Below are positions 10,493 to 21,180 of a stretch of DNA of 64,000 nt, piece by piece. Every line of letters begins with the position of its first letter. Within the stretch, counting starts at the first letter, position 1. The notes under the pieces are model-generated. The model made no database searches. It was not told where the DNA came from and saw only the letters and a list, made by a program, of their open reading frames with translations. Made by a program: the position numbers and the translations under genes. The DNA is from Xenopus tropicalis (taxonomy: Eukaryota > Chordata > Amphibia > Anura > Pipidae): positions 40,735,142 through 40,799,141 of the forward strand of contig NC_030677.2 in assembly GCF_000004195.4 (NCBI RefSeq), in the 5' to 3' direction.

Positions 10493-11845
10493 GTTGCTAT
10501 CTAAACAATTAGTTATGCGCCTCATTTTAATTACTTTTATTTATTGTAGGAAAAAAATCTCACTGTATTGGGGGTGCAGATGTCCCCCCAAAAATTGCAT
10601 GGGAGACTTTTTTTTGGGTTTCGATCCACAGGTTAAGAATGCCTGCTGTAGAAGAAAGTTCTGACAAAAATGTATAAAAGGGAAACATATTTGGCATCAC
10701 GGTGCCCCAGGAATGGCACATAAACCATGTATTAAGCAAAGCCATATTTACTCTCAATCCATTTTATTCATGGACAGTGGGGTGATGTTTCACTTTTATT
10801 TCTTCGATGCAATGGCCATCTCAGTGTGTTTCTCATGCTTAATAGGGCAAACGGTTTAATTTAACACCCCTGAGTGGGGCGTCTGTGGCAGCCCTGCTGG
10901 AAGGTACCATTTTTAGTGCTGATTATATTAAAATTGTAGCACTGACAAGTTCACAGCAGCCCCGTCCTCCATTGGGAAGGTGGTAGGTGCAGGGTAGCGT
11001 GCAAAGGACAAAAAACAGTGTGGATTGCACCTTGCCCTGTACTTAATAAATGACTATTTAGCCTAGGGATGAAGGTGGCAGTTTAAGTGGATTATTCCAT
11101 GGTAGGGTAAGCTCCCTTTCTGTTTTGTAGATGTGTCAACCTAGCTTACAGATATGCCTGCATAGGTATCCCCTGTAATAAGCGCTATTCGGCTTGAACA
11201 TGTAAGTGGCAGTGGATGAGGTTTTTGTTATATCCAGAAGCAAGAGACAGAGCTAGAAAATCAATACAAAATGAGTTGACAGGAACACAAAATTGATCCT
11301 ATGTGATTCATTGCTGCCCATCTAACAATAATTTACATCCACAGATAGCAGGCTGTTGGCCTAATGATTTCATGTTATTCTTGCTGCTCTGCACATTTCT
11401 GGAAAGTGGGCTGGGATTTTATACACAAGCCAATAAGGCATGGTTTGACATATACAGCATGAACCTCCCTGGAGGCTATTTTTCCATATAAATTGGTTTC
11501 TTTTTCTTTATTGCTTGATGAAAGAAAATGTCATTCTTATCAACAATCCAGTATATTAGTTAAACAATGTTAAGGTTATTTGTAAAATGAATGCCAATTG
11601 AAAGCAATATTTGAAAGCAACTTGTGTTGCACTGCTGTTTGAGAATCTTGAAACAACGTGTAGCAGAGGAGTCGGCTCTTCTCCAGCCCAAGCTTCAGTT
11701 CCCTCAGTGTGTCGAGGGTGATATCCAGAAGTACATAAGGTAGAAAGGGACAGAAAATGCTGTTTATTGTAGCAATTACATTTACAAATAACCATTTACG
11801 TTTTTTCATTATGTGTTGAATTATGTGAGTTAAGGCAGCAATAAA
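10493..11845. other. About 1.35 kb without recognised gene or element
   Basis: No exon or paired terminal repeat could be supported. Confidence 0.4.
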
Positions 11846-12130
11846 TGGGCAGATTTAAGCTTCTGTTTCGAGTCCTTTAGACTGATTTGGCAGCTTATCT
11901 GACTGTGTATGGGGCCCCCCAATGGGCCTCCTCAATTACTATCTGGCCGAAATTGGCCAGGTATTGATCAAGCAGGTTTAGTTTTCCCCTTGGATCAGGG
12001 ACCCCATCGACTCATTGATACGGTCCTTGGTCCGAGGGCTCCTATACCCATCTTTATAATTCAGTCATTTGGCCCTAGGGCCAAAGGACAAAATTAGCCC
12101 AATATTGTCCACCTAATTAGGTGGGCGTAT
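11846..12130. mobile_element. Old MITE copy related to 19,705 (inverted)
   Basis: GCAGATTTAAGCTTCTGTTTCGAGTCCTTTAGACTGATTTGGCAGCTTATCTGACTGTGTATGG-type sequence is the reverse complement of the right part of the element ending at 20,005. Internal TTGGCCAGGTATTGATCAAGCAGG is also shared (as TTGGCCAGATACTGATCAGGTAGG). Termini are eroded and no target duplication is visible. Confidence 0.55.
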
Positions 12131-12233
12131 TGAGAGAAGATCTGCTCATTTGGTTACCTTGCTAAACGAGCCTCCTTTAGTAAATTCAAGCTCACCATAT
12201 TTATATTCTACAAATACAATTCTTGTAAGTATG

Positions 12234-12234
<1 letters not shown>

Positions 12235-12270
<36 letters not shown>
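12235..12270. repeat. (TA)n microsatellite
   Basis: About 17 TA dinucleotides in a row. Confidence 0.95.
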
Positions 12271-12272
<2 letters not shown>

Positions 12273-12479
12273 GACAGATGCAATGAATACGATTACTGTT
12301 TGGTGTATTTTCCACCAATGTTAAAGGAGGGATACAATTAGTACGAGGGAAAATGCCTGCTTTTTCAGTAAGTAGTACTGATTTCATGTTAGCTGCTTTG
12401 GAGAAGCTGGATTAAAATGGTAGTAAATGGAGGGAGTGTAAGAAAGACTTTCAATTCCAAACTCCGCTTAATGTTTTCA

Positions 12480-12985
12480 GCTGCCCAACTGTAGGGAGCT
12501 GCCTAATTAAGCTGCAGGTGAGCAGCAAATAAAGAGCTGTGGGGTTATACAGCTGAGCTGACTCTCAGAGCAGGGCACAGGGCAGGAAGGCTGCTTGCCT
12601 GTGTTTGGAACTCCCAGAGGGACTGGGGTGCTGCCTGCCACTGCATGGAGCAGAGGGAGCCATGACCATGTGTTTGAGTGAGAAGCCAAAGTGTGCCAGA
12701 GGCTCGTGAGTTGGTATCCCAGGAGGGGAGAGAGAGCAGGGCTGAGTGAGTAGCCCAAGTGTTCATGAGTGTGAGAGTCACCGTGGATGTGTGAAGGTCA
12801 TTGGGATGGTGAGAAGCCATGGGAAAAGGTTCCAGAGTGTGAGAGTTACACTAGAAGGTGAGAGTCCTAGAGAGGGGAGAAATCATGAATACCTTTGATA
12901 AACTGTTTGCTGATGAACTGTGATGTTTATGTTGGGAGGAGTTTGCCCCAAATAAACCTGTCTCCCATAGCTAATTTCCCCCCAA
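12480..12985. other. Possible LTR remnant
   Basis: A G-rich segment with many GTGAG/AGTGTGAG motifs ends in CCCCAAATAAACCTGTCTCCCATAG, an AATAAA polyadenylation-like signal followed closely by an end-like sequence, the layout seen in retroelement LTRs. No paired LTR, primer-binding site or target duplication was found. Low confidence; it could be unique sequence. Confidence 0.2.
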
Positions 12986-13079
12986 AATTACGTGTATGGG
13001 CAGATGGCATGTCACTATATATATATATGTCAATATCCTGGAAATTATATCCTTTTAAATCATAATTAGTCATCATGTT

Positions 13080-13224
13080 GTATATATAGTGTATGTATGT
13101 GAGTGTATAGATTGGTAGGTGTGGGTTAAGTGTGCTGGGTTTACTTGGATGGGTTGAACTTGATGGACACTGGTCTTTTTTCAACCCTATGTAACTATGT
13201 AACTATGTAACTATGTAACTATGT
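13080..13224 (+). mobile_element. 3' tail of a CR1/L2-type LINE
   Basis: TTGAACTTGATGGACACTGGTCTTTTTTCAACC followed by about four and a half TAACTATG octamers (13,188-13,224) is the characteristic 3' end of CR1/L2-clade LINEs, which terminate in short tandem repeats rather than poly-A. Only the extreme 3' end is present. No reverse-transcriptase sequence was found upstream. Confidence 0.7.
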
Positions 13225-13980
13225 TATAATCAGTAATTAGTAAAGAAAATTAGCCGTCACGTTGGAGTTGGAGATCCATGTCACATAGACAGTTAAACGT
13301 CGCTCTTATTAAGTGCCTTGTGTTATTTAGAGCAGAAGGGTAAGTCTGTAATGTGATGGAAAGGTCAGTGGCCACAGGCAGACTTAATCTATCTTTCCTA
13401 AGGGCCAATGAGCCAGAAACACAAAGGCTGGGAAACCGTGAACAAATGAATTTTGGCTAACTAAAAAGGTTTAAAAGGGAGTAGCCATATTGGATTATGA
13501 TTTTCGGCATTTTATACATTATATACAGCCTGACCACTTAAAAGTGATTTTTCCAGTTGTGTTCATTACTGACAGGAGGTGTTGGCACTGTGACACTCAG
13601 GCAATCTGTACAGCTTTTAGGCCTTTGCTATACAGTGACATTATCAGCTATTTGTAGCTAGCTAGAAACAGAAAAACATGGTTTCCTAGGGGAATAATAA
13701 TATACATTTGTCCCACAATAAACACTAAGGCAAATGCCACACGCGGGTAGAGCAAAAGCTGAGAACACAAATCCATACACAGACGGTACTGCAGTCAGTA
13801 TATGCCCTTGTTTGGCCAACCTAAAGTCACACAGACATTATGAACTGAATGACATTTCAATGAGCCAAGGAGTCAATAGCTATAAAGGCTGACTGGTTTT
13901 CTGCCTGCTTTTCATAAAATCCTCAAAAGACTTTGATCTCTAGATAAAATATTTGCAATAGTGGTCACTCAATAGAAACC
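13225..13980. other. About 0.75 kb without recognised gene or element
   Basis: Nothing supported beyond scattered short AT-rich tracts. Confidence 0.4.
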
Positions 13981-14328
13981 TTAAGCTGGCCATACATGTG
14001 GCAATCTAACGATGTTTCGTGCGACCATCGGTCGCACGAAACATCGTCAGATCCGCCACACACAGTCAGGGCTGAAACAGCAGATAAGGAGGTAGAAACA
14101 ATAGGATTTCTACCTCCTTCTGCCGATTCAGCCCTGACGGCAGATTTTGGTCAGGCGCCTTCTATGGCGCCCGATCAAAATTTTTCTAACCTGGCCAATC
14201 AGCGAGTCGTCCGATATCAGCAGCTTCTTGCGATATCGGTCGATTCGCCGACATGCCATACACGCACCGAATATCGTACGAAACGAGGTTTCGTACGATA
14301 GTATTGGTGCGTGTATGGCCAGCTTTAG
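13981..14328. mobile_element. TTAA-type MITE with three internal hairpins
   Basis: Starts TTAAGCTGGCCATACATG and ends TGTATGGCCAGCTTTAG (TTAA at the left, mutated to TTAG at the right). Inside are three strong hairpins: arms ACGATGTTTCGTGCGACC around a 3-nt centre at 14,008-14,046; arms AAGGAGGTAGAAA/TTTCTACCTCCTT near 14,086-14,120; and arms ATCGTACGAAAC/GTTTCGTACGAT near 14,273-14,300. Termini resemble those of the copy at 19,705. 348 bp, no coding potential. Confidence 0.8.
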
Positions 14329-15636
14329 ACGGTTATTTGGAAAAGTCTGTTTATGGAAAGTCAGTTTAATTGAGGCAGCAATTTGCTTTCAGACAATTAT
14401 GATACAATGATACAGGCTTAGACCTTTATAACATTGCAATACACATTCCAAGCTCATCTTTGGGAATCAGGGGGTGATATGCCTCCTTTTATAATGTCTT
14501 ATTCAGTGCACCAATAGGATAGCAATTTGCTGGGTACAGTAATGATCCTCAGGGAAGGTTTTGGAAGGCAGCTTTGATCTTAATTGAAAATGATGAGTGC
14601 CTGATTTAAACAGATCCAACCCCTTGGGGCAGTGACATGTGGTGAGGTTTATCTCGGCTACAAATGCCAGAAAATACTTTGCTATAGGGAATGCTGAGAA
14701 TCGGCTAAAGTGAGCTAAAACACTCAAATCACATAATCGTAATGCGTAAGGCATTTTTGAATATTGTGTGTCATTTTAATTTCTTGGTTTCACTTGCCCT
14801 TTAAACTGCTTCTTAAACCAACTTTGAAAGACTGTGAGATGATAATTAAACACTACAGTTTGGAGCACATCTTTAGTTAATTGTACAAATCCACGGTAAC
14901 AAGACATTTCTTATGATATGGCCAATGCACAGTTGCAGATAAGTAAACTGAGTATATATTTTACATTTAAAGAATAATTATTATTATAAATAAAAATGTT
15001 TATTCTAAATGTTATTAATATAGGATGATTATTATACTTTTGTTATCATTTAAATAACACGAACATATTATGCAGTGCTTGTATAGAGATTTTACATTGT
15101 TCACATTAGTCCCTGCCCCAGTGGAGCTTACAGTCTAAGCTCTCTATTACATTCAAACACACTAGGGGCAATTTTATCAGGAGCCAATTAACCTTCTATG
15201 CACATTAACCCTAGACATGCCAGTAAGATCACATTGACCCCATACTTCAGAAAAGGAAAGCGACCATATTAACCCCAAACTTACTAATAAGGTCACTGCA
15301 AAAATGGATAATCAGTACATTAACCCAAGACATGCCAGTAATTTTACTGCAGAAAATTGACAATACACACTTTAACCCCAGACATTCCAGTAAAATAATT
15401 TCCTCGGTCAAGTGTAATACTACCCTTCCTATGCTTCTCTGTCTATTTGTAACTCATTTGAGTTTGCTATGATAAGAACTTTCTACTTTTTACCTTGTGT
15501 ATGGGGCCCCTCCTTCTTAAATTCCATAAGCTTTTGGTTACCTTAGGGTTCAAAACCTGTTATTGGGGTCTTCTGCCTCAGGCTTCCCAGGACATCCACT
15601 CCTGGCACCAGGTTGAGACCACAAGAGAGTGCATCA
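14329..15636. other. About 1.3 kb without recognised gene or element
   Basis: AT-rich. From 15,178 to 15,390 a loosely repeated motif (CATTAACCCCAGACATGCCAGTAA, about 65-75 bp spacing, four diverged copies) is visible: a weak old tandem repeat. No exon seen. Confidence 0.45.
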
Positions 15637-15840
15637 TAGGGGCATATTTATTATAGCATGTAAGCCAACTACACTCTGTGTAAGCCACTATCACTGTTGG
15701 CGTTGCCTATAGCAACCAATAAGCAATTAGATTTGAATGGTCAACTACAAGTTAGAAAACAAAAGCAAAGCTTTGATTGGTTGTTATGGGCAACATCATG
15801 GGTGATGTTGGCTTACACACTATAATAAATATGCCCCTTA
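15637..15840. mobile_element. MITE with AGGGGCATATTTATTAT termini
   Basis: Left end TAGGGGCATATTTATTATAGCATGTAAGCCAAC is mirrored by GTTGGCTTACACACTATAATAAATATGCCCCTTA. Internal AGCAACCAATAAGCAATTAGATTTGAA is mirrored by AAGCTTTGATTGGTTGTTATGGG. About 204 bp, non-coding. Target duplication not evident. Confidence 0.75.
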
Positions 15841-18169
15841 CTGTTTTCCCCAAAATAAACTAGAGTCTAGGACTGGTCACATCACCCCTGGGCCTCCCGC
15901 AAACCTCCCGCCACAGGGCATAGGTTACAGATTGATCTCCAGCAGGAAGATAACCATGCGGGTCCCCTATAAAATATTAGTACTTTTGTCTGCACTCTGT
16001 GTCTATTAGAAAAGATGTAAACACACAAGCAGCAAAGGGACATTTGATATATACAGAGGTATGTAGTTTGTACAAAGATATGTACATTCACAGAGCACAA
16101 AGCATGTCTGTCAGTGGCTGTTGTAATTCACAGGGGGCAAATACATTGTGGGCAAAAAACATTGTGCTTTGCGCCTGTTTGTGCCCTTTGTACCTCCTCC
16201 ATGTGATAAATGAGCCCTTCTATCTAATTTAAATGATGGGTTTTTAATGAAATGGCTTGTACACAAATGGCTTCACTTTCCTCTCTCTCACAAGAGACAA
16301 GCACTAATATTATGTCAGATTACAAAGTTTACCCTGGAACCATTATTTTGCCCTTTGAGACAGTGAAGGGCTATAACTGATTACTGCCACGATAACATAA
16401 TGTATAGCATGAGCCTGACTGCCTTATGTAGTGAACACTGACGTTTATCTCACAGCCAGAGGGAATAATTAGCCTAATTCTAGTCTATACACCTCCCATG
16501 CACATGCATTCTTTTATGAGATCATAAAAACATTCAGTGCTGGTTTTCTCCCAGCTGTAATTTCTTACCCATCACTGACTGAGAATGCAAAGTTCATCCT
16601 GTTGTAAATGACCTGATGTGATGACATAGTATATTCAGTACTACTCTCAGGGTCCTTGTGATTTGACCCATACAAGACTCAGGGTGGCTTGCATTCACAC
16701 AACTGGGTTAGCATACAACATGTACATGACTGTACTCGGAGCGTGTGGCAAGGGCTGCTGGTCATATTATAAACTGCTACAGAAAACTGCAACCAAAGTG
16801 GGACTACAAGGGTTGTATGGAAAGAGTACGAGTAGCTGAGTGTCTGCTTAAAGAGTAAGGAGTAGTGCATCTCATAAGCCAGTCGGGCAGCAAAAGATGT
16901 TTTTGGTTGGGGGGCCAGTGAGAGGGAGGATTTGTGGAGGCCGCAGATGAAATTTTTGTCCATGACCACTTTTTATGGCCAAAGAGAGTCCCCCTGAAGC
17001 TCCCCATGCGCTGTCCCTCTCCCACCCAAGCCACCCACTCTCCCCCTTCACCACCCCTCCACCTCCATCTCTACTAGTCAGCAGCAATTTAGCCACAACT
17101 TCCAATTCTGGGGGGGCCTGGCCCCCCTGGTCCCTCTGGTTCCAACACCTATGGAGCCAGTACTAAGGTGCAGTGGGAGAAGCAGTAGGGAGACAAAGGG
17201 AGCTTGGGACAGGTAGATTTTTTCCATCTCAGTAGATGGGCAGCGACCAAGACAGCAAACACCAGAGACAGAGCAGCACGGCTTATAATCATGCACTGTT
17301 TACAGTCCCAAGCGCAATGGCACCATAATTCACATGATATGCCCAGGAGCAAAGATCTGATTGGTTGCTGTCAGTAGGTGCACTAGTGAAATTTTGCCCC
17401 TTATCAGCCCCTCAATATGTGGATAGAAAATGGTGCAGGGTTGATGTGTTTTTTTACAGTTAGTGGTGCTAATTAAACAGTTAAATCCCCCCTTGAAGTG
17501 TAGTAAATGTTACCTGCTAATTGGTTGCTATGGGTTACTAAACCATAGGCATACTGTACTTTCATAACCAAGACTAAAGTCTTCTATGTAATTAAAAATT
17601 CCAAACATTCTGCTAATTGGAAGAATACATTTTTGTTCAGTACTCATACAAAATAGACTAGTTGGTAAATTCATTCATCAGTTTTGGCACAAACATGCAC
17701 CCCTGCCCGGCAGAGAGATTAAAGTAAAAACTCTTGTTAATAGAGAGAAAATTCCCCATACATTTCCTGTAAAGCTCTAATAACCCATAGGAGGCCCATA
17801 CATTAAACAAGTTCTTAACAGTATCATTATTGGAATACAGAATTGAAAGCTTTATATACTCAAGTACAATTCTGAGCCACTCAGGATTAAATGAGTGTTA
17901 ATGAGTGTCAGTCAAGTGTGTTTTTGCAGCCTCAAGCGCGGAACAGTTCTATGTGCAATGGGTGAGCGGGATGAAATGCTCTTGTGTGATAAATAATGAA
18001 GGGTCGCTAAATAGAAGGGGTTTTATATTAGCAAAGCATTTATTCAGCAGCTTTGTCATGTACCTGTATATATATATATCTTAACCATTACATTCAAATC
18101 ACACATAGTTATCCGCTTGCCTTTCTAATTTTGTCCATATTCCTAATCGTGCTCTCTTTAAGGCAGGGC
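15841..18169. other. About 2.3 kb, mostly unrecognised
   Basis: No exon supported. The stretch around 16,900-17,150 (GGGGCCAGTGAGAGGG ... CTGGGGGGGCCTGGCCCCCCTGGTCC) is pyrimidine/purine-biased and looks repeat-derived. Its boundaries cannot be set. Confidence 0.4.
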
Positions 18170-18420
18170 TGGAACTAGGGTTAGGCAGAAGAGGCATGTG
18201 CCTAGGATGCAACCATGGGTGGGGTGGCGCATAACTCTTCCCTCTCCTACCCCTAGTCTGTGCCCTCATTCCCCACTGCCGCTTGTCAGAGCCGCTCCAG
18301 TGCATGCTCCCCCTACAGCATCACTGCGCTTGTGTGGTGCTCACAGGAGTGGCCCGGGTGGTTACATACAAACCAGCGTCATCATTGTCTTTGCATTTGT
18401 TTAATGAAAATATTAAATAG
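18170..18420. repeat. Dispersed repeat (GAAGAGGCATGTGCCTAGG)
   Basis: GGAACTAGGGTTAGGCAGAAGAGGCATGTGCCTAGGATGCAA-type sequence recurs at about 26,470 and 51,900 with moderate divergence, so this is an interspersed repeat. No termini could be defined. Confidence 0.5.
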
Positions 18421-18428
18421 ACACTGTT

Positions 18429-18682
18429 AGTGTTGAATGAATCTGTCCTGTTTAGCAAAAATTCTCAAAGTGCATTCAAGTCAATGGGTGTTTTTTAGCT
18501 GTGACTTTTTTCATGGTGACTTACTTCGCACTGACTTTTTCTGAGTGAACAACATTGGAGTCTGTGGTGGTTTACTTCATGGTGAATTGTTCTGCGGTTG
18601 TGTTTTTTTTACGGTGACTTTTTCCATACTGTATACAGTGGAGTCTATGGCCACAAAAAGTAAAACTTTGCACATCATTGCT
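18429..18682. mobile_element. Old TAGTGATGAG-family hAT relic
   Basis: TTAGTGTTGAATGAATCTGTCCTGTTTAGC near the left matches the head of the 29,174 element, and ACATCATTGCT at the right resembles its tail. The interior has diverged. It abuts the next hAT MITE. No target duplication visible. Confidence 0.4.
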
Positions 18683-18688
18683 CTAGGG

Positions 18689-18968
18689 CTATGATCCCCC
18701 ACCAGTGGCTCAGGAGCAACAGTGGCCTCAAAGCAGGTGCTTATTTTTGAATTCCTAGCTAGGGGGTATTTGTAGTCGCACAAACACCAGAAGGTGTACA
18801 GGCAAACAGAACATTATATAGTCTGCCAGTCAATACAAGGACTACCCAGTACCCAATAACAGCCTTTATTTGACACCCCCAGGAACTTTTTTTCTTATGC
18901 TTGCGTTGTTTGTCCACCCTTTTTACATTTAAATGTGGCTCATGTGTAAAAAAGGTTGGGGATCCCTG
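18689..18968. mobile_element. hAT-like MITE (GATCCCCAACC family), second copy
   Basis: Aligns with the 7,436 element over its length (CTCAGGAGCAAC, CCTCAAAGCAGGTGCTTATTTTTGAATTCCT, AATGTGGCTCATGTGTAAAAAAGG). It ends GGTTGGGGATCCCTG. The flanking octamers CTCTAGGG and CTATAGAG match at 6 of 8 positions. Confidence 0.75.
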
Positions 18969-19704
18969 CTATAGAGGATGGGCTTCTTTCATGCTCCTAA
19001 TGCCTATGCTCTGAAGTACAGACAGGCACAAATACGTTACTGGGTTCCAGAAGGAACTGTTCCTATGGAGAGACAACAGTTACTGAAATCACAAAATGCT
19101 GTCACATTTCCTTTTGGTTTATCAAATTAAGCTCCACTGTAACCTGAAACTTTCATCTTTTAGTGGGTACCAGCTCTATAACATCTCTCAGAATCCTTGC
19201 ACCCCAATAGGGGGTAACATTATTATCCTTACTGGAACTAACCATTCCAACACAGAAAACTAGAAGTAGGAAAAAGTTGTACACATTGGGACTGCTTGGT
19301 AAAACACCAGTTATTGTTAAATTAATTATTAATGGGTTTCAGTGCTACAGCTGCACCTCTGGAAATGTTAGTGGCTGCTTTCTGGGTAGCCATGCCCCAG
19401 TGTGCTAGCCAGTGCTACCTGCCACCTTCCTGTATCGGGATGGTTCCTGCAGAGCTACAGTGATTGGGGATGCCATCTGCAAAAAAATAAATAAATAACA
19501 TCCTTTGCATCTCACTTCTGTTTTTCCCCTAGTAATAACAACGCCATACATAATATGGAGGAGATAGTAGAGCATTCCTAAACCATTACTTGAATAATGG
19601 GGTATTGCTTATTATAAATAATACAATTACAAGTGTTGCCACCAGGTCAGTATGTTTCTAACCCAGCCAGTAAGAACAACATCGACGATAAATAAGGTGG
19701 CAAA
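18969..19704. other. About 0.74 kb without recognised gene or element
   Basis: Nothing supported. Confidence 0.4.
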
Positions 19705-20005
19705 CCAAAAGCTGGCCATTGAAAGATCCACTCACCAAATGATCTTTCTCTGATATGGCCACCTTAAGGTGGGGATATCAGATCACAACAACAGGTAAAT
19801 AGGCTTTTGTGGCAAGGACTGCATCATAGGGCTGATGTGCTCATCACTCCAGTAAGATATTTAACCCTGTCCACTGCCTGATTTTTGGCCAGATACTGAT
19901 CAGGTAGGCTTGTTGGAGTACCCCATACACAGACAGATAAGCTGCTGACTCGAACTAAAGGAACCAAATCTGCAGCTAAAATTTGCCTGTGTATGGCCAC
20001 CTTAA
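19705..20005. mobile_element. MITE copy ending TGTATGGCCACCTTAA
   Basis: The right end TGTGTATGGCCACCTTAA resembles the terminus of the 13,981 element. The interior is shared with 11,846-12,130 in inverse orientation. GATATGGCCACCTTAAGGTGGGGATATCAGATC at about 19,753 forms an internal hairpin. The terminal TTAA is shared with the next element. Confidence 0.6.
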
Positions 20006-20447
20006 AGGAGAAGGAAAGTCATTTTGGCATTTTACTGCCAATAGATTCTCCACATTAGTGCCACCTAGAACACTATATTTATTCTGCAGAAAGCTTTATC
20101 ATACCTGAATAAAGAGCCCTAGAAGCTTTTTCTGTTTGTTTAAGACAACAGCTGCCATTTTAGCTTGGTTAAGCTCAGATCACACATTCCTAAAGGTGGG
20201 GGGAGTGAGTTTTATGAATTCTTGTGTGAGGGGGTGCAGAAGAATAGAGAGAGGAGAGAACTGCGCAGACTCTGGTCCAGGAAATTAAGGATTTTTCTGA
20301 GAGAGGAAGTCAGATACCCTAAGAGACAAGAAATCCTGTGTTTCTTTTGACAGAGGACTCAGCTTTTCTGTGAGTGCTTATGGCTGTATATACATAGACC
20401 TTTCTGATAAAGCTTACTTTTAGTTTTTACCTTTCCTTCTCCTTTAG
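20002..20447. mobile_element. TTAA MITE (GGAGAAGGAAAG family), inverse copy
   Basis: Bounded by TTAA at 20,002 and TTAG (mutated TTAA) at 20,444, with termini AAAGGAGAAGGAAAGT and ACCTTTCCTTCTCCTTT. The interior matches the element at 41,612 in reverse orientation (TGAGTCCTCTGTCAAAAGAAA, ATTTCTTGTC). The 61-codon frame inside is repeat sequence, not a gene. Confidence 0.85.
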
Positions 20448-20908
20448 GGCAAAGTAAATTCTCTAGTATTAAAATATATGTGCCCAGTTTAGGCTTCAAT
20501 TGGGTTAAACCAACAGCAAAGTCTGTAACATATACAAACCATCCAATGACTGACAAATTTTTGAAATATCTGCAGTCTCTAGATAGTTGCTGAGAAGGAA
20601 ATTTGGCAAGGTTCTGGTCATGGCTTATTATAGCCAGACCGCTGCAGAACAAGCTGTTTTAAAAATCATTTCTACATTATACCCAGGACTCCAAAAAAAT
20701 CAAGAAAGCATAAAAATCAAATAGTATCTGTGTCCCTTTAATACAATGCTTAAATATCATTGTAATATTTTGCCTTAGTATTCTGCAGGAAATCGAAATA
20801 TTACAAGATGCTTTTTTCTTTTAGTGGAATCAGTTTGGGATATAGGGAAAGAAGTGCTCACCACTACATTTTAAACCACTAGGTGGGGAGTGCAATGAGG
20901 CTGTGACC
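20448..20908. other. About 0.46 kb without recognised gene or element
   Basis: Nothing supported. Confidence 0.4.
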
Positions 20909-21180
20909 ACAAAATTCATATACAGACAAAAGAGGTCCTCTGCATTTACCCATAATCAATATATATCAGACATTAAGACGTTCTGTGCATTAAGCTACTT
21001 GGAAATGTAAAATAAAACAAAACAACTACATAGTTGGCCAGCTTAAATATATTGCAATATATGTATAAACAATTCCTATTTTGTTTAAAGGGGAAGGTAT
21101 TGCTTGGTAGCTTAATGCACAGAATGTCTCTATATTAATTATGGGGGTGTGCAGAGGAGATCTTTTGTGTATATATATAA
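20909..21180. mobile_element. Fold-back element, arms about 95 bp
   Basis: Left arm TCTGCATTTACCCATAATCAATATA...TTCTGTGCATTAAGCTAC is mirrored by GTAGCTTAATGCACAGAATG...TATTAATTATGGGGGTGTGCAGA, with a central AT-rich loop of about 90 bp. Non-coding. Terminal duplications are not obvious. Confidence 0.7.

Noticed and set aside
10227..10504. Paired 76- and 87-codon frames with repeated ICRNRLRSVC
   Set aside because: Both come from inverted modules of one palindromic MITE.
20165..20350. 61-codon basic frame (RERRELRRLWSRKLR)
   Set aside because: Lies wholly inside a TTAA MITE that also occurs at 41,612; repeat sequence.
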